Positions 36,540 to 47,884 of a stretch of 64,000 nucleotides of DNA are shown piece after piece. The stretch comes from Endomychus coccineus (lineage: Eukaryota; Arthropoda; Insecta; Coleoptera; Endomychidae). How positions within the stretch are numbered: position 1 is the stretch's first letter; the number at the start of each line of letters is the position of its first letter. The notes beneath the pieces were generated by a model. The model did not search any database. It was not told the DNA's origin and saw only the letters and a program-made list of their open reading frames with translations. Location of the stretch: assembly GCA_958510875.1 (NCBI GenBank), contig OY294068.1, positions 191,418,315-191,482,314 on the forward strand, written 5' to 3'. A program made the translations under genes and the position numbers.

Positions 36540-37100
36540 TATAAGACTACCGGGTAGGACTTTTTTAGCCGTTTCGTAATCGGGAACGAAACATGGATCC
36601 ATCACAACACACCAGAGATCGAAGAACTCTCGAAACAGTGGGCTTATCTTGCCGAATCGAAGTCGAAAAGGGCCAAAGTGGGTCTACCGACCAACAAAGT
36701 CATGACGACAGTTTTTTGGGATGCACACGGTATCGTCCATATCGATTAACTTGAAAAGGGCAAAACGATAACCGGTGTATATTATGCAGAACTGTTGGAT
36801 TGATTCGACTCCGATTTGGAGCGAAAGCGGCCGCATTTGGCAAAGAAAAACGTGATCTTCCACCAGGACAACGCACTGGCAAAATTGCATGAATTGCGCT
36901 ACGAATTGGTTCGTTCATAACTTGAAATAATGTCTCGGCGGAAAGAGTTTGGCTCCAACGATGAGGACAATTAAACAATTTTTTGTCAAAATTTGAATAC
37001 GATATGACTTTTCGTTTTTGAGTTTCGTGACGGACATCCAGACAGACGAATTTGTTGAGTTGCTAAAAATTCGATGAAAAATACTATAGTGAAGGAATTT
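36540..37100 (+). pseudogene. mariner transposase remnant
   Basis: Across frames the + strand encodes GNETWIHHNTPE, SKQWAYLAE, VMTTVFWDAHGIVHID (with a catalytic Asp), LEKGKTITGVYYAELLD, RPHLAKKNVIFHQDNA (catalytic Asp of the HxDNA motif), ELRYELV and EFGSNDED. These are the standard mariner order of motifs. At least two in-frame stops and the loss of the segment with the third catalytic Asp (between ELRYELV and FGSNDED) make it inactive. Confidence 0.9.
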
Positions 37101-37140
37101 TTGTTCTACGAGCTTTTTTCAACGACTTTAGAAATAACTT

Positions 37141-38150
37141 GTGTAAATGCAATATACTCTTCGGACTTCGTCTGCGAAGAGTATAATAATAAAGATATCG
37201 ATTGTTCAAGGGAATATATTTGATGTTACGTTATTAACAATAATATATCTTTTATTGGGCACTGGTTGAAAAGAGATTACCAAGTCCTTTAAAATGACTG
37301 CCAATGAAACTGTTCCGGTGTATTGTTAACGAATAAATATTTTTATTCTGAAACTAAATAAACAAAGCTTAAGCAACTCTTCAAAATTAATATTTATTCT
37401 TGTGCGCAAAATCATATATCAAACTCGTTAAAATATTCATGGACTTCAAGAGTGCTTTACTACTTTTATTTTTGTTCGGCTTATGATCTGATAAAATAAA
37501 TCCCCAGCGGAAAAGTAGGCGATGACAGCTCACCATTAATAATATCTTATCTGTAAAAAACAACAGTAGCTATACTAACGCTAATTGATTTCTTAGGTAT
37601 TGACAATTGATAGGATTAAAGGGAATCGAACAATGGACAAGATTTGTTTAAGTATTAAAGTGTGTTAATATTTCTTGAAAAGTTAACAAATGCTATTAGT
37701 GGGTAAAATGATTTGTCTCAAAAGTCATTGACTTCAATGGAATAAAAATCGAGCAAACTTCTCAAATTAGGGGAGGTGTCGATAAAAATATTGATCTGCA
37801 GTTTCTGGCATTTTTCTTACTTGTTATCAATGTTTTGAATGACGTAAAGTCGCTTATTTTGAAAATATAATCTTGTTCAAGTTTTAAAATAAGTTTTTGT
37901 TCGAATAGTTATTTCTGTTGCAATACTAGTATAAATCACAAAGTGAGTAGTCTAAACACTCTGTAGGAGAAGGACGTCAAGTGTTGAGGCAGACTCATAG
38001 AAGGCAACCAGGACAGGGTTAAATACTCCTAGAAATGTAAATTTTTTGGAGATAATGCACCAGGACATCGTTCTTTGCCTGGTGTTCAGCTCCACCATCC
38101 AAACGTTTAGCCAGACTAAGATTTGCAAGAAAACACCACCATTGGAATTT
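37141..38150. other. Intergenic, no gene seen
   Basis: No coding or repeat structure recognised. Confidence 0.35.
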
Positions 38151-38159
38151 GGAAGAGAC

Positions 38160-38420
38160 AAGAAAAAATCTGAGAATTCTAGACGAACGTTTTCGAGTAT
38201 GGAGAAGACAATGAGAGAGGTTTTGGTGGAGGATCCGTTATATTCTGGGATGACATCTGTTTTGATACACACATATGGTTAGTCACCAGTCCTAGATTAA
38301 CCTTAAATGCACAAAGGTAAACAGAAGACATCGCTGAGTACCATTTGTACCAGTTATTGGTCCCAATTTTCATCAGTGCATGTTAAAGCCCAACCATATG
38401 CTACTACTAATTTCTCCTTA
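38160..38420 (+). pseudogene. Tc1-like transposase remnant
   Basis: The + strand reads VLVEDP, or in the neighbouring frame GGSVIFWDDICFDTH, then SPRLTLNAQR, TEDIAEYHLYQLL and VPIFISAC. This parallels the Tc1 order GGGSxMxWGGIS, LNAxRYxxxIL, HVxP. The catalytic H-D-N-A-x-P-H block is degraded. Stops are present. Confidence 0.55.
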
Positions 38421-38429
38421 AACCGCGAT

Positions 38430-39450
38430 AAAATAATGTGAAACAAAATAAATACATTTTCGTTGTCCAGGAGTAAGTAGTCAAACATTATGAATATCCA
38501 GGTTTTTGTTTTTTGAATATCCTTAAATTGGTACACCTGTACGATATCTAATTCAGAGGTTAGTATGAATTTCAACTGATTATTATAAACCCTCTATTTA
38601 TTTCATAATGATTGGCTGGTGCCATATGTTTATCGAAACATGACCTGAAGGGAACATAACACTGCTAAATACCATCATCATATGCTACGTAGTTAAACAT
38701 ATGTCACGTTAACCTCGATCGTGCAAAACACCGATTTGTAAAGGTACGAAAGTACAATGGATGAAGTAAATATTTCCAACTAAACAACTGCTTAAACGAG
38801 TTGTAACCCGAGAAGTTCCCTATCGTACAGAACGATCAAGCGGGATATAAAGAGTACGACCCTGAACTGTACCATTGCCCGTTCGACGTTCTCCCGACAC
38901 ATAATACGCTTCACAATCCTGAAAATAAGGTTCGCTTAAAAGGATTAAAAACAAAAACAATTATCAGAAATCTCACGTAAAATTCTCAAGGGTATCAAAT
39001 GCTTTTGTGCATCTATAGCACGATGTTAAACAGCTGCAGTTGAGGTATAAATCGAACCATTTTCCAAACTATGTACAAGGTTTTATAATATGTCTAATGA
39101 TCCAAATGCTGTTAAACATGAATGTTGAAAACGATTTCTTGAATAACAAATTATTGGATATTCGTTTTGATTATCTGAAGAGTAGATAAATTTTGGAATC
39201 GGAGGCACCCTGTAAGAGACATCATTATGTTTTGGGAATAATTGTCAAAATGACGCAATTGATTCATCGAGAAACAAACAAATCTCGGGAAAATTTTAGA
39301 AGACTCAGACTTGAAAGTCTTACACACCGTTTTAGTCGAGGAAATAAAGCACTAAAATAGGTCCAACCTTCCATCACTGGCGCAGTTGGAAGGATTGAGA
39401 TGCGGTTTTCTGCATTCGATTCGAGAGGTAATTAAGAAATTTTGTGCTGC
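38430..39450. other. Intergenic, no gene seen
   Basis: No coding or repeat structure recognised. Confidence 0.35.
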
Positions 39451-39454
39451 GCTT

Positions 39455-39930
39455 GTTTTTTGAAAACCCCCGAGAGCCAGAATTTGTTGCATATTATGAA
39501 GAAAAATTAACGAATTTCTAGAAGATGACGTGTATATGCAGGGCCCCAGAGACACGGAAACACCCCCAGGTAATTTTTGAAACTTTTTGAGTGTCATAAT
39601 CAGCATCGGCGACTTCGAAAACCCCTGAGAGCCAGAATTTGTTACATATTATGAAGAAAAATTAACGAATTCCTAGAAGATGACGTAGATATCCGATCTC
39701 CGGGTATCCCCAGGTATTGCAGGAAAGTTTTTGCATGTCGTAATCATCATTAGTGACCTCTATATCCTCAATGAAACAGTTGACAGTTGATAATTTTTAA
39801 TGAAATTCATCGATACACAGGGCGTCTGGACCCCCGTATAGCCCGGGGATGGTCCAAGGGAAAATCAGGAAATTTTTTGGACATTATATTCGTGATCAAC
39901 GACCCCAAAAACTCTGATGATGGCTACTTG
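39455..39930. repeat. Tandem repeat, ~145-155-bp units, ~3 copies
   Basis: GAAAACCCCCGAGAGCCAGA at 39462 recurs as GAAAACCCCTGAGAGCCAGA at 39617, with long shared blocks (TTATGAAGAAAAATTAACGA, AGAAGATGACGT). Weaker third and fourth units start near 39755 and 39900. The first two units are closest. Confidence 0.8.
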
Positions 39931-39959
39931 GTAGCTGAAAGGTTCTTAGTAGTCTAATG

Positions 39960-41720
39960 ACTAAGGGTGATTTTTTTGTATCTATTAGTGTTATAAATTT
40001 ATCCAAAGTTGTCAACTCTTGACTGATTATCAAGTAAGTACAGGTCAAGAAACGAAAATTTTGACCTAAAAACCATACAATTATTGAGTTTGGAAAAATA
40101 TCAAATAATAACTACAGATCATATTATTATTATTGCTACACAAAACAATCAAGTCTAATCTTTCCTACTATAAAACTACTAAATACGAATTATTATAATT
40201 TTCACCAAAACAAACCTATTTTCTTAGGTCGCGTGTGCCTGCCAAAAATGTTTGCTAATGACTTTTTTCACTTAGTTTATTCCACTAAAATGCTATAAAT
40301 AAATATAATACACCCCCGTATATAGATTTAAATTGTGAGAACCGTTCATAGAAAAAATTAAACATCTACATATTATGCAGTTTAGTAGAATATTTGTGGG
40401 TAGGAAGAGCAACAGGATATTTTGATTGAATATACACATATATCTTCAGAGGATACATATATAACATAAGAGCCGCTGTAGAGCACTTAGCAGTAATGTA
40501 ATGTTTTGTCTAGTGGTTGGTCCCCGGAGATGCGTAGGAAGGGTCGGTTCCGGTCGGCGCTTCGTCTGACAGTCACCATAAATCTCCTCGAACCACCCTC
40601 CGCACCAGGCCTAATACGTAACCCTAAACATCACCCGACTTGAATCCGAAGGTAATCAAATTTGGATTAATTCGACGAATATGTAGAGGGTGCGGCTGTG
40701 CCCTCAGCTCTTTAATTCGTAACGTTAACTAGAAATGTGTTGTTTTGTTGGTTATTCGATGCTGTCTGCGATGCGTCAATTATTTTGGAGCGACATGTCG
40801 CTTGAGGGAGCTTAATGAAAACTTGATTAGAACGTAGAAGTTGTCCGAAAAAATATAGCAAATCGGTTTAGTTAACAACAACTTAGTTAGAGTGGAGCAT
40901 TTACTCATCACTCAAAGATCCAGTATATGAATGAATTCATCAGGGTTCATTCCGTGCAATGCATAACTGGAAAAGTGTATCAGTTTCCCAGTAATAGATT
41001 GCCTTTGATATCTTGATGGTTTTTCATACAAATAATTTTACTATGTGTGATTATCTCTTCCCACTGGAAGATGATTTTAACTGATTCATAATTTCCGCAG
41101 TGTCCCGACGAAGGTTATCACATCGAAACGGGTGTAGGTATTACGAACATTATTCATAGATGCAAGTCATTGTAAAAAGATGAATTTGCGTGGAAGATTT
41201 TATTGTTGGTGGACCTATCTTATAGTGTCAATTGGTAATTCAACTGAATTTCGTTTGCAGCAAAATTTGATATACACACTTATTGAACTTGTCATTCACA
41301 TTATTCAATTTGAAATACTATCTGGAAATGTTTCTATACCATCAAAATAAAAGAAACAATGAAATTCGTAGCAGTTATTGGAAACTGGATTACTATCGTA
41401 TCTCATTTATCTATGGTTATACGAAAGTAATGTAGCATGAATGATATGAAAGGTATGAGGTAACAATGTTAATAAATTATATCATTATACATGGTAAAAC
41501 TGTGAAATATAGCTTTCGTGTTAAGCTCAAACATAACTATATTATGAATCGATTTCAGTTCAGCAAACATAATATGTACCTACATGCAATAAATTGCTAG
41601 GAAATTCTGCAATCCCACTCCAGTTTAATTGTGACAGTATAACAAAATAATGCATTACAGACTTCGAAACACACTCAATACTTCCATTCACTGTAGGATT
41701 ATTACTCAAGTTACAAGTGT
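39960..41720. other. Intergenic with a GC-rich patch at 40500-40700
   Basis: The 40505-40640 segment is CpG-rich (GGTCGGTTCCGGTCGGCGCT) against an AT-rich background. Neither strand gives a recognised protein. It could be a promoter, a non-coding exon or a TE piece. Near 41100, CCCGACGAAGG...ATCGAAACGGG resembles a very degraded PLE-type hairpin. Confidence 0.3.
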
Positions 41721-41724
41721 ACAT

Positions 41725-41850
41725 TCAATTGCAAAGAAGGTAAGTACGAAATAATCACCCTCAACAACTAAAAATACCATTAAAGTACTAAGAACGGAAG
41801 GACCTTTCAGATAGCAGGTAGCCATCATCAGAGAAAACTAAATTAGGATG
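41725..41850 (-). repeat. Dispersed repeat with hammerhead-like fold (family III)
   Basis: The - strand reads CTGATGAT, GGCTACCTGCTATCT, GAAAGGTCCTTCC. It is parallel to 930-1015, with shared flanks TACTAAAAAT-like and AGAAAACTAAATT. Stem II is imperfect and no clean stem III is visible. Confidence 0.4.
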
Positions 41851-42059
41851 GTTTTTGGTTAGAAATTAACTTATTTATCAAAGAAGAAGAAAAGAAAAAA
41901 CGAAAACTAACCAGATTAGAGCCATTAATTTCAATTAATTCATTGAAATTCAAAAAGTGGCAAAACCATGCCACAGTGCTAGAAAAATATTAATTGGTAA
42001 TAGCATTCGGTTGGTAATTTGTACTTGAAAATCAAGGAAAACATATTGTGAACCTTGGG

Positions 42060-42140
42060 AATCTTAATAAACTATAAAACAGTTCACACTATGGATACAC
42101 TATAACACTATAAATAAGTAATAATAACTCTTCTCCACTA
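42060..42140 (+). repeat. Dispersed repeat block (AATAAACTATAAA type)
   Basis: AATAAACTATAAAACAGTTC, then ACTATGGATACACTATA and ATAAATAAG, matches 50025-50080 and, inverted, 61480-61535. A partial match is at 63-103. Confidence 0.65.
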
Positions 42141-42806
42141 AAAGTGGATCTTGGTAAGTGCAGAATATTCATGCTCGTGATTATCGTGATTTTCATCAAG
42201 GATGAACTAGAACATTAGTGTGTATCCATGCAAACAAATAATTTCCATCAAAATAAGAGATACTATTTCTACGAAAATTAATATTTATGACTTAGCCAAA
42301 CTTCTTTTGATGCTTCTAATTTGCCGCTTCCTGAAGATATACACAGATACGTATCTACGTCTTATAAATCAGCTGAGAAAGGAACGTTGAATGAATTACG
42401 AGTATGTTGCTTTATATTGTATTGTATTAATTCTAATTAGTGATTACAATAAGATATTTCAAACGCTTACGTGGGAGCTGCACAAGCAAAAATAATAGCA
42501 ACATTCTGGTCAATTCAAACTAGTTACGCCTAACAGAGTCTAATCTCTGGATGATTTGTCGTAATAGGTAATTGAGCAACTTCCAATCTTTGTTGTACTT
42601 TCTTCAGAATTCCAACTCACTAAATTAAGTGAATGATTTATCTATTGAAAACGACTAGCGCATTTGAGAGTTTAAAAAATATTCTGCCACTATCAGCAAA
42701 TCCAACTTATGTAATAGAGTATCACGAAACTCAGAATAAGAAATGGTTATTTACTGTTACACACGAAAATCAGCATCAGAAACTGTTTCAGTTCAAGCCT
42801 TAAGCC

Positions 42807-42849
42807 TGCCCTGAAGATGCCACCTGTAATGGTTGGCGAAACGTCGGCA
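42807..42849 (+). ncRNA. Hammerhead-like ribozyme, variant design
   Basis: Reads UGCC (stem I), CUGAAGA (core with A at the free position 7), U, GCCACC-UGUAA-UGGUUGGC (stem II with one bulge), GAAA, CGU plus C at the cleavage position, GGCA (stem I). All conserved core bases fit. Stem III would be only ACGU, palindromic and without room for a loop, so it could form only between two copies. PLE-associated hammerheads with very short stem III are known; activity here is unproven. Confidence 0.6.
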
Positions 42850-43479
42850 TCAAGTCGAGCTATTGTGACGCGGGATCCATCTGGAAGCCAAGATTTTTCA
42901 AGATCTACTAAAGTAGTTGACCATAAAATTCAGCACTCTATAATCTGTTTGAGGCATTGTTGAATCAAGCATCAACCTTGAACCGAGCGACCACTCATGT
43001 TCCGTCAGACGAATTTGTTTATAACAATATGTGTTCACATCATAGTTTGATTACAATGAACAAAAAAGAGATAAGAAATCATCCTAGAGGCACTGTCCCA
43101 TACCGTAAGTAGTGAGTGGGAAAACATAACAGGAACACTATTGCAGTAGGACGGTAGCTTACAAAAACGGCGAAAATCAGTTTAAATTTGGGAAAGAACT
43201 TTTGTCTGACATCTGGGTATACTTAACCTAGTACCGGTGTTTTGTGTTTATGATACAATAATTATTATTGTGAATTATATTTATGGTTGTGATGCTAAGG
43301 AAAATGATAAATCAAAGTGAGGAAGAAGGATATGAAGAAACAGTTTGTGTAAGAGATTAACATTTGTTGTTGTTATGGAAACATTAGAATTATTCTAAGA
43401 ACACAGTGAAGTAGTATTTTTAGTTATAGTTAAATATAGTTTTCAGATATAATTATAAATGTTACATTTCCAGACTTGG

Positions 43480-43800
43480 AAAAATTCAATTCTTTATATT
43501 TATTAAATATTTCAAAATAAACAATTTACGCGATATTTTCTCCGACGAATTATTGAATTACGTTATTAAAAAAGCAGATAGTTGCGTACCAGGGAGAGGT
43601 ATTAACAGATTTCAAAGCAGTAGTTGAAATACTTGAACTTATACATAATAATGATTTAGAGCCTTGTGTGTCGTAATTCTATAAACTTCTTTGCGAAACA
43701 GTTATTTTGCCATTAACGTCGTCCTCTGTGGAAAGGAAGGAATCAAGATTTACTTTCGCAACCTACTACTTAGAATTATATATTTCGGTATAATTTTACA
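43480..43800 (+). pseudogene. Possible hAT transposase C-terminal remnant
   Basis: Reading across frames, FKAVVEILELIHNNDLEPC is followed by KLLCETVILPLTSSSVERK and ESRFTFATYYLELY. The block resembles the hAT dimerisation region (LPVTSxxxERSFSxLKxIKTYLR). It has frameshifts and no catalytic part was found; tentative. Confidence 0.3.
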
Positions 43801-44829
43801 AAATAGTTGTTCAACTGACTGATTAGTGAAACCGTTCGTATACGTATATCTCGTTGCATGGCCAATGATAGTTAAAACATTATGGGACATTATTTACAAT
43901 TGAAGATAGTGTAAAGTACTGAAGCTTAGCTGCAAAAAATTAGGCATAAGTCCTCAGAGCCCTTTGCAATCGACTATTAATAATAAAACAGATTGGAAAT
44001 TCTGCCTCACCATAATTTAGAGTCTCCAGAAGCCGCGGCCACTGCTTATTGTGAGGCTATTTGAGAATGAAAAAAGAAGAGGTACAAGTAGAATATTGAA
44101 AAATAATGTTATTCCACGACACTCTCTGACACTATGTTGCATATCAACTACAATGAACTGTTCAGAATAAAAAAGATGCATCATACTTTTCCACGTCTCC
44201 GAATGCATTAAATATAAATAAGGAAATTTCAACAGGTACACTCGGAATTGGGAGAATCTTTTGTTAAAAACACTGTAATCTATTAGACTCGGCCTAGTCA
44301 CAATGCCATTCCGCTTAAATGTCACTACCATTATTATAATACATGTACTTGATCAATGAAGATTAATATGCCACATGTTCAGTCAAATAGTAATCAGTAT
44401 CTATCGGAGCGTACTAATCCTGTACTAGCTGGTCGAGCAATTTGTTTCCAATGGATGGGGAACCCCTCAATTTCACAAGGCGTCGCGACATTCCGCGACG
44501 CTCCACTGACGCGTGAAATAAGTGCATTAAAAGTCGTCTCTTATAAATCTCTATGAGATTGAATCGTCAACGGTTATTGCTCAATGTGGCTCGAAGCTGT
44601 AAGCAATATACACGTAAAAATTGCGTCCATTTACGGATCCGACATAATTTCGACTGATTCGTGGGGATACAAACATGACGCATGGAACAACTCTCGAGTT
44701 CCAATTTTTAAGCCTTCACAATAGTTTTGAGTTATATTATACTAATAATATATAGAATAACGCTTAAGCTGAAACGAATTACCTGAGGATTGCATTTTCC
44801 TACATTGTATAGATCCTTAGTTACCTTAT

Positions 44830-44905
44830 TTGCAGACATTATTGATGTATGCAAAAACACACATACATCGAGATAATTCGGGTTCGAATCCCATTGTGAG
44901 CAAAA
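44830..44905 (+). repeat. tRNA-like 3' half (B box)
   Basis: GGGTTCGAATCCC is a perfect RNA polymerase III B box with T-stem pairing. Upstream is an 8-bp stem GATGTATG/CATACATC in an anticodon-arm-like place. I find no A box and no matching acceptor stem, so this is a SINE or tRNA relic, not a tRNA gene. Confidence 0.35.
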
Positions 44906-45119
44906 TTTTTTTCCTTGATCAACAAAAGTTAAATGTTCTTCCGTAATGTAGAAAAAAAATGCTCCTAATGATATTAGAATGTTCGATATTCAAATTTAGA
45001 CAAATTTAGTTTGAGATTAGAGAACATTTCCAATTAATTTTATGAAAATTAAATTTTAATAAGTCTTGTTGAAAAACCACAGGCTCTACAGGACTTAGTT
45101 TTTAAATTAATTATGACAC

Positions 45120-45626
45120 CTTTTAATTCTTCCTCTCAAAGTGGTTCCAGGAATATTAACTGTTCAATGAAAATGTCATGTGTATATTCTGAATTTCTAC
45201 GATAGGTAGAAGAATTTGACATAGTTATGTTTTTTGGAATTGTCTCAATGTTATTGACAATTATTGTAGGTTCAATCTTCGAGACATGGTTCTCCTTTAA
45301 ATTTTTGTTAATAATATTCCAAACAGTTTTACATTTATTACTGGATTTTTCAATAATATTGTCAAAATGCTTTCTTTTAGCTAGCCGTAGCAATTTTCTA
45401 TAAATCGAGTTATATTTTTTTGTAGTAGCAAACATCAATATAACAGTTTTTTTCCAACATAAATAAATCTTTGAATCTGGCAGATGATGTAATTAGTCTT
45501 TTAGTAATCCAGAATTTGACTTTAAAAGGTTTTTGTTTTCTCTTTTTTGAAATCATACTCAAAATGTTTGTCAAGGACGCTTATAAAATTTCTGAATTTA
45601 GCATTTACATCAAAGAGACTGTTATA
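45120..45626 (-). pseudogene. LINE fragment upstream of RT
   Basis: The - strand encodes, across frames, NSLFDVNAKFRNF, KFWITKRLI, NSIYRKLLRLAKRKHF and SSNKCKTVWNIINKNL. This order is typical of the endonuclease-RT linker of Jockey/RTE-like LINEs. At 45627 it is cut by the mariner-type element 45627-46423; the LINE frame resumes beyond it (ESWFEIY near 46440). Confidence 0.65.
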
Positions 45627-46423
45627 CAGGGTGAGGCAAAAAGATGTTAACATTAAATGGGTGTTTGATCACTTTAAATTACAAGGCAGATATTTAGTTA
45701 CAGGGTTCCAATGTGGCACCGATTCCTCTCCATACACTTATGGAGTCTGTCCCTTGTTGTATGTCAGGCCCTCTGGGTCATTTGGACAGGAATTCCTGCG
45801 ATGACGTGGGTGATGCGGTGTTTCAGGTCGTCCAAGTTGCGAGGTTTGCTAGCGTAGGCGCGATCCTTGACCATGCCCCACAACCAAAAATCGCATGACG
45901 TCAGGTCGGGTAACCGTGCTGGCCATGGGAGAGGATCACTAATCCAGCGAATACCGAACGTGTCGTTCAGGTAATCTCGAAACATCACACTGTAATGGGC
46001 AGGGTATGACTTCATTCCTAAATCTCGATACAAAATTCCAGCCTTTGCGAAATGTTAGTTTCTCGAGAAAGTCTGCGCATGGACTTGGTTGGGCTGGCTA
46101 TCATCGCTCCCTGGACGAGGATGATATTCTCTCCAGTTCGGACAGATCTCTTTCTACCGCTGTTCCCCTTGCAATTGTCTTGAACGGACCCCGTCCGGAC
46201 GCAGATCCTACTAATTAACAAGGAGCGATGGTGCATCCTCTCCGGTCCAGGTCTTGCATTTTTCTTGTACGACGCTTGGGGACTGAAAGACCTCCATCCA
46301 GGCAGCTATCTTCCTTCGTTCCTCAATGGAATATCAGGACGCCATGTTTTAATTTGCGAAAAAAAATTGAGTCTCAAAATATTTAGTCTCCCATTCAGTG
46401 TTAACATCTTTTTGCCTCACCTG
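45627..46423 (-). mobile_element. Internally deleted mariner/Tc1-superfamily transposon
   Basis: The ends are inverted repeats: CAGGGTGAGGCAAAAAGATG at the left and the complement of CAGGTGAGGCAAAAAGATG at the right, continuing through TTAACA. TA dinucleotides flank both ends (45625-45626, 46424-46425), the target duplication of this superfamily. Inside on the - strand are a helix-turn-helix-like segment at 46018-46236 (NSGRKRSVRT, SPTKSMRRLSRETNISQ) and a catalytic-domain end at 45764-46033 (YRDLGMKSYPAHYS, GIRWISDPLPWPARLPDLT, CDFWLWG, AYASKPRNLDDLKHRI). The middle of the transposase is missing, so the copy is non-autonomous. Confidence 0.88.
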
Positions 46424-46429
46424 TATATA

Positions 46430-47240
46430 TATTTCGAACCAGCTTTCTGCCGCAAGATAAGAAATGAATGAATATTTTCTCTATTTTATTTTCTAAACAC
46501 TGATCATTTTGATGCACAACAATAGTTTTTCCTGAGGGTTTTCCATTATTTGATGATTGAATATTTGTGGCGTTTGATGGCTATTTAGTTACGTTTTTTA
46601 CATTTCTGTTCAACATCTCAACAATTCTTTGATTGCACGGGCAATAGTCAATTGGTTATTTGTAGTGATCCTAGTGTGTTTATTTTATAATTGAGAATAA
46701 ACGATAGTACGTGTTACAGGAGACCGCCTTGAGGTGGCCTAGATCATAAGAGCCGCACGAGCAATCCTCCTCTCCGCCGCCCTTAATCACCCCGTAGTTC
46801 ATTAGTGACTCGTAAAGTGATCAGCGTTCGCGTGCCTCTTCCGTTCTCCTTTCGTCGTCGTTACCAACAACAAACCGAGCCATCTAGAGGCGTTTCCCTT
46901 CCATATCCCTAATCGATGATGTCGGCATCTCGCAAATACACTCGACTATACTATTTACCGTATCGACTTTATTATAATTCCATGAACATCTGATTCAATT
47001 AACATGCAACAAGTCGGTTATAATTAAATAATTCACTTTTCCTTTCTTTAACAGTGTAAATTATTACCTCAACGGCAGTAGTCCTTGATTAGAATAACTT
47101 AATCATTAGGAGTTAATCTACAATACAATTCAACATTTAGTTAACATAACAATACTTCATTCTTCATATTACTATTTTAATGAAAGATTATGTAACAATT
47201 GAGAAATAAGTATCTCTAGTAAAGTTTATTTTTTGTTTCA
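46430..47240. promoter_or_regulatory. GC-rich island 46700-46930
   Basis: About 230 bp, CpG-rich and pyrimidine-rich (CTCCTCTCCGCCGCCC; CCGTTCTCCTTTCGTCGTCG), in AT-rich surroundings. There is no long ORF. It lies about 310 bp upstream of an exon-like block and could be a promoter with a non-coding first exon. This is inference only. Confidence 0.3.
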
Positions 47241-47284
47241 GGAGATGGACAAGATGCAGTCCTTATATGGGTCGCCATTCCTAA
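47241..47284 (+). CDS. Candidate 44-nt exon with splice signals
   Basis: The upstream sequence ends TTTATTTTTTGTTTCAG, a strong acceptor, and the block ends AAG before GTAGGT, a good donor. In the frame GAG-ATG it reads EMDKMQSLYGSPFLR with no stop, and ATG follows CAGGAG. No neighbouring exon was found and the gene, if real, would run outside what I can read. The protein is not recognised. Confidence 0.3.
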
Positions 47285-47884
47285 GGTAGGTGACTCTTTC
47301 TTCTCACTTCTTTCCAAATTTATGAATATCTATTATCAACCGTTTGGAGGTTCTGCTTTGAAATTGTGACAGAGAATGTCGGAGAATGGAATAATCTAAA
47401 TTTGGAAAATTTACCTTAAAGTCATTTATTTCAATTATTATATCAGTGAAACGATGGATAATACGAGAAAGTCAACGAACCTTTTTATATGTAGAATTTC
47501 ATAAGATGCAATTTACCTCATTGCTATTCTTTTCGAAAAATTGATGGGTAATTATCGAGATATAATCAAGGAACTGGAATTCATTCATTTGAGGGTACTC
47601 TTCAGGATATTAGACTTTGGACATCAAAATGAAGGTCTCCCCAAGAATTCACTTGGTCAGAATATTTTCTATGCTATAAGCATTTCCTTGAAAATTCGGG
47701 GAAAATACTTGTTTAACATTTAGTGGACCATCTTGAAAAACTGATTTTCCTGTAGGTAGCTACACTTAAAATGACATACAGAATCTAAACAAAACCAGAG
47801 GGAGTTCTTCAATTTGTCGCGTTTTTAATGTTCTACTATCAACTCTTTCATTCCTTTCACCTTCAGAATAATGCTTATAACCTA

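Noticed and set aside
41095..41140. Hammerhead ribozyme at CCCGACGAAGG...ATCGAAACGGG
   Set aside because: The invariant CUGANGA core is absent; at best it is a decayed PLE hairpin.
44830..44905. Functional tRNA gene
   Set aside because: There is a good B box but no A box, no acceptor-stem pairing and no proper D arm.
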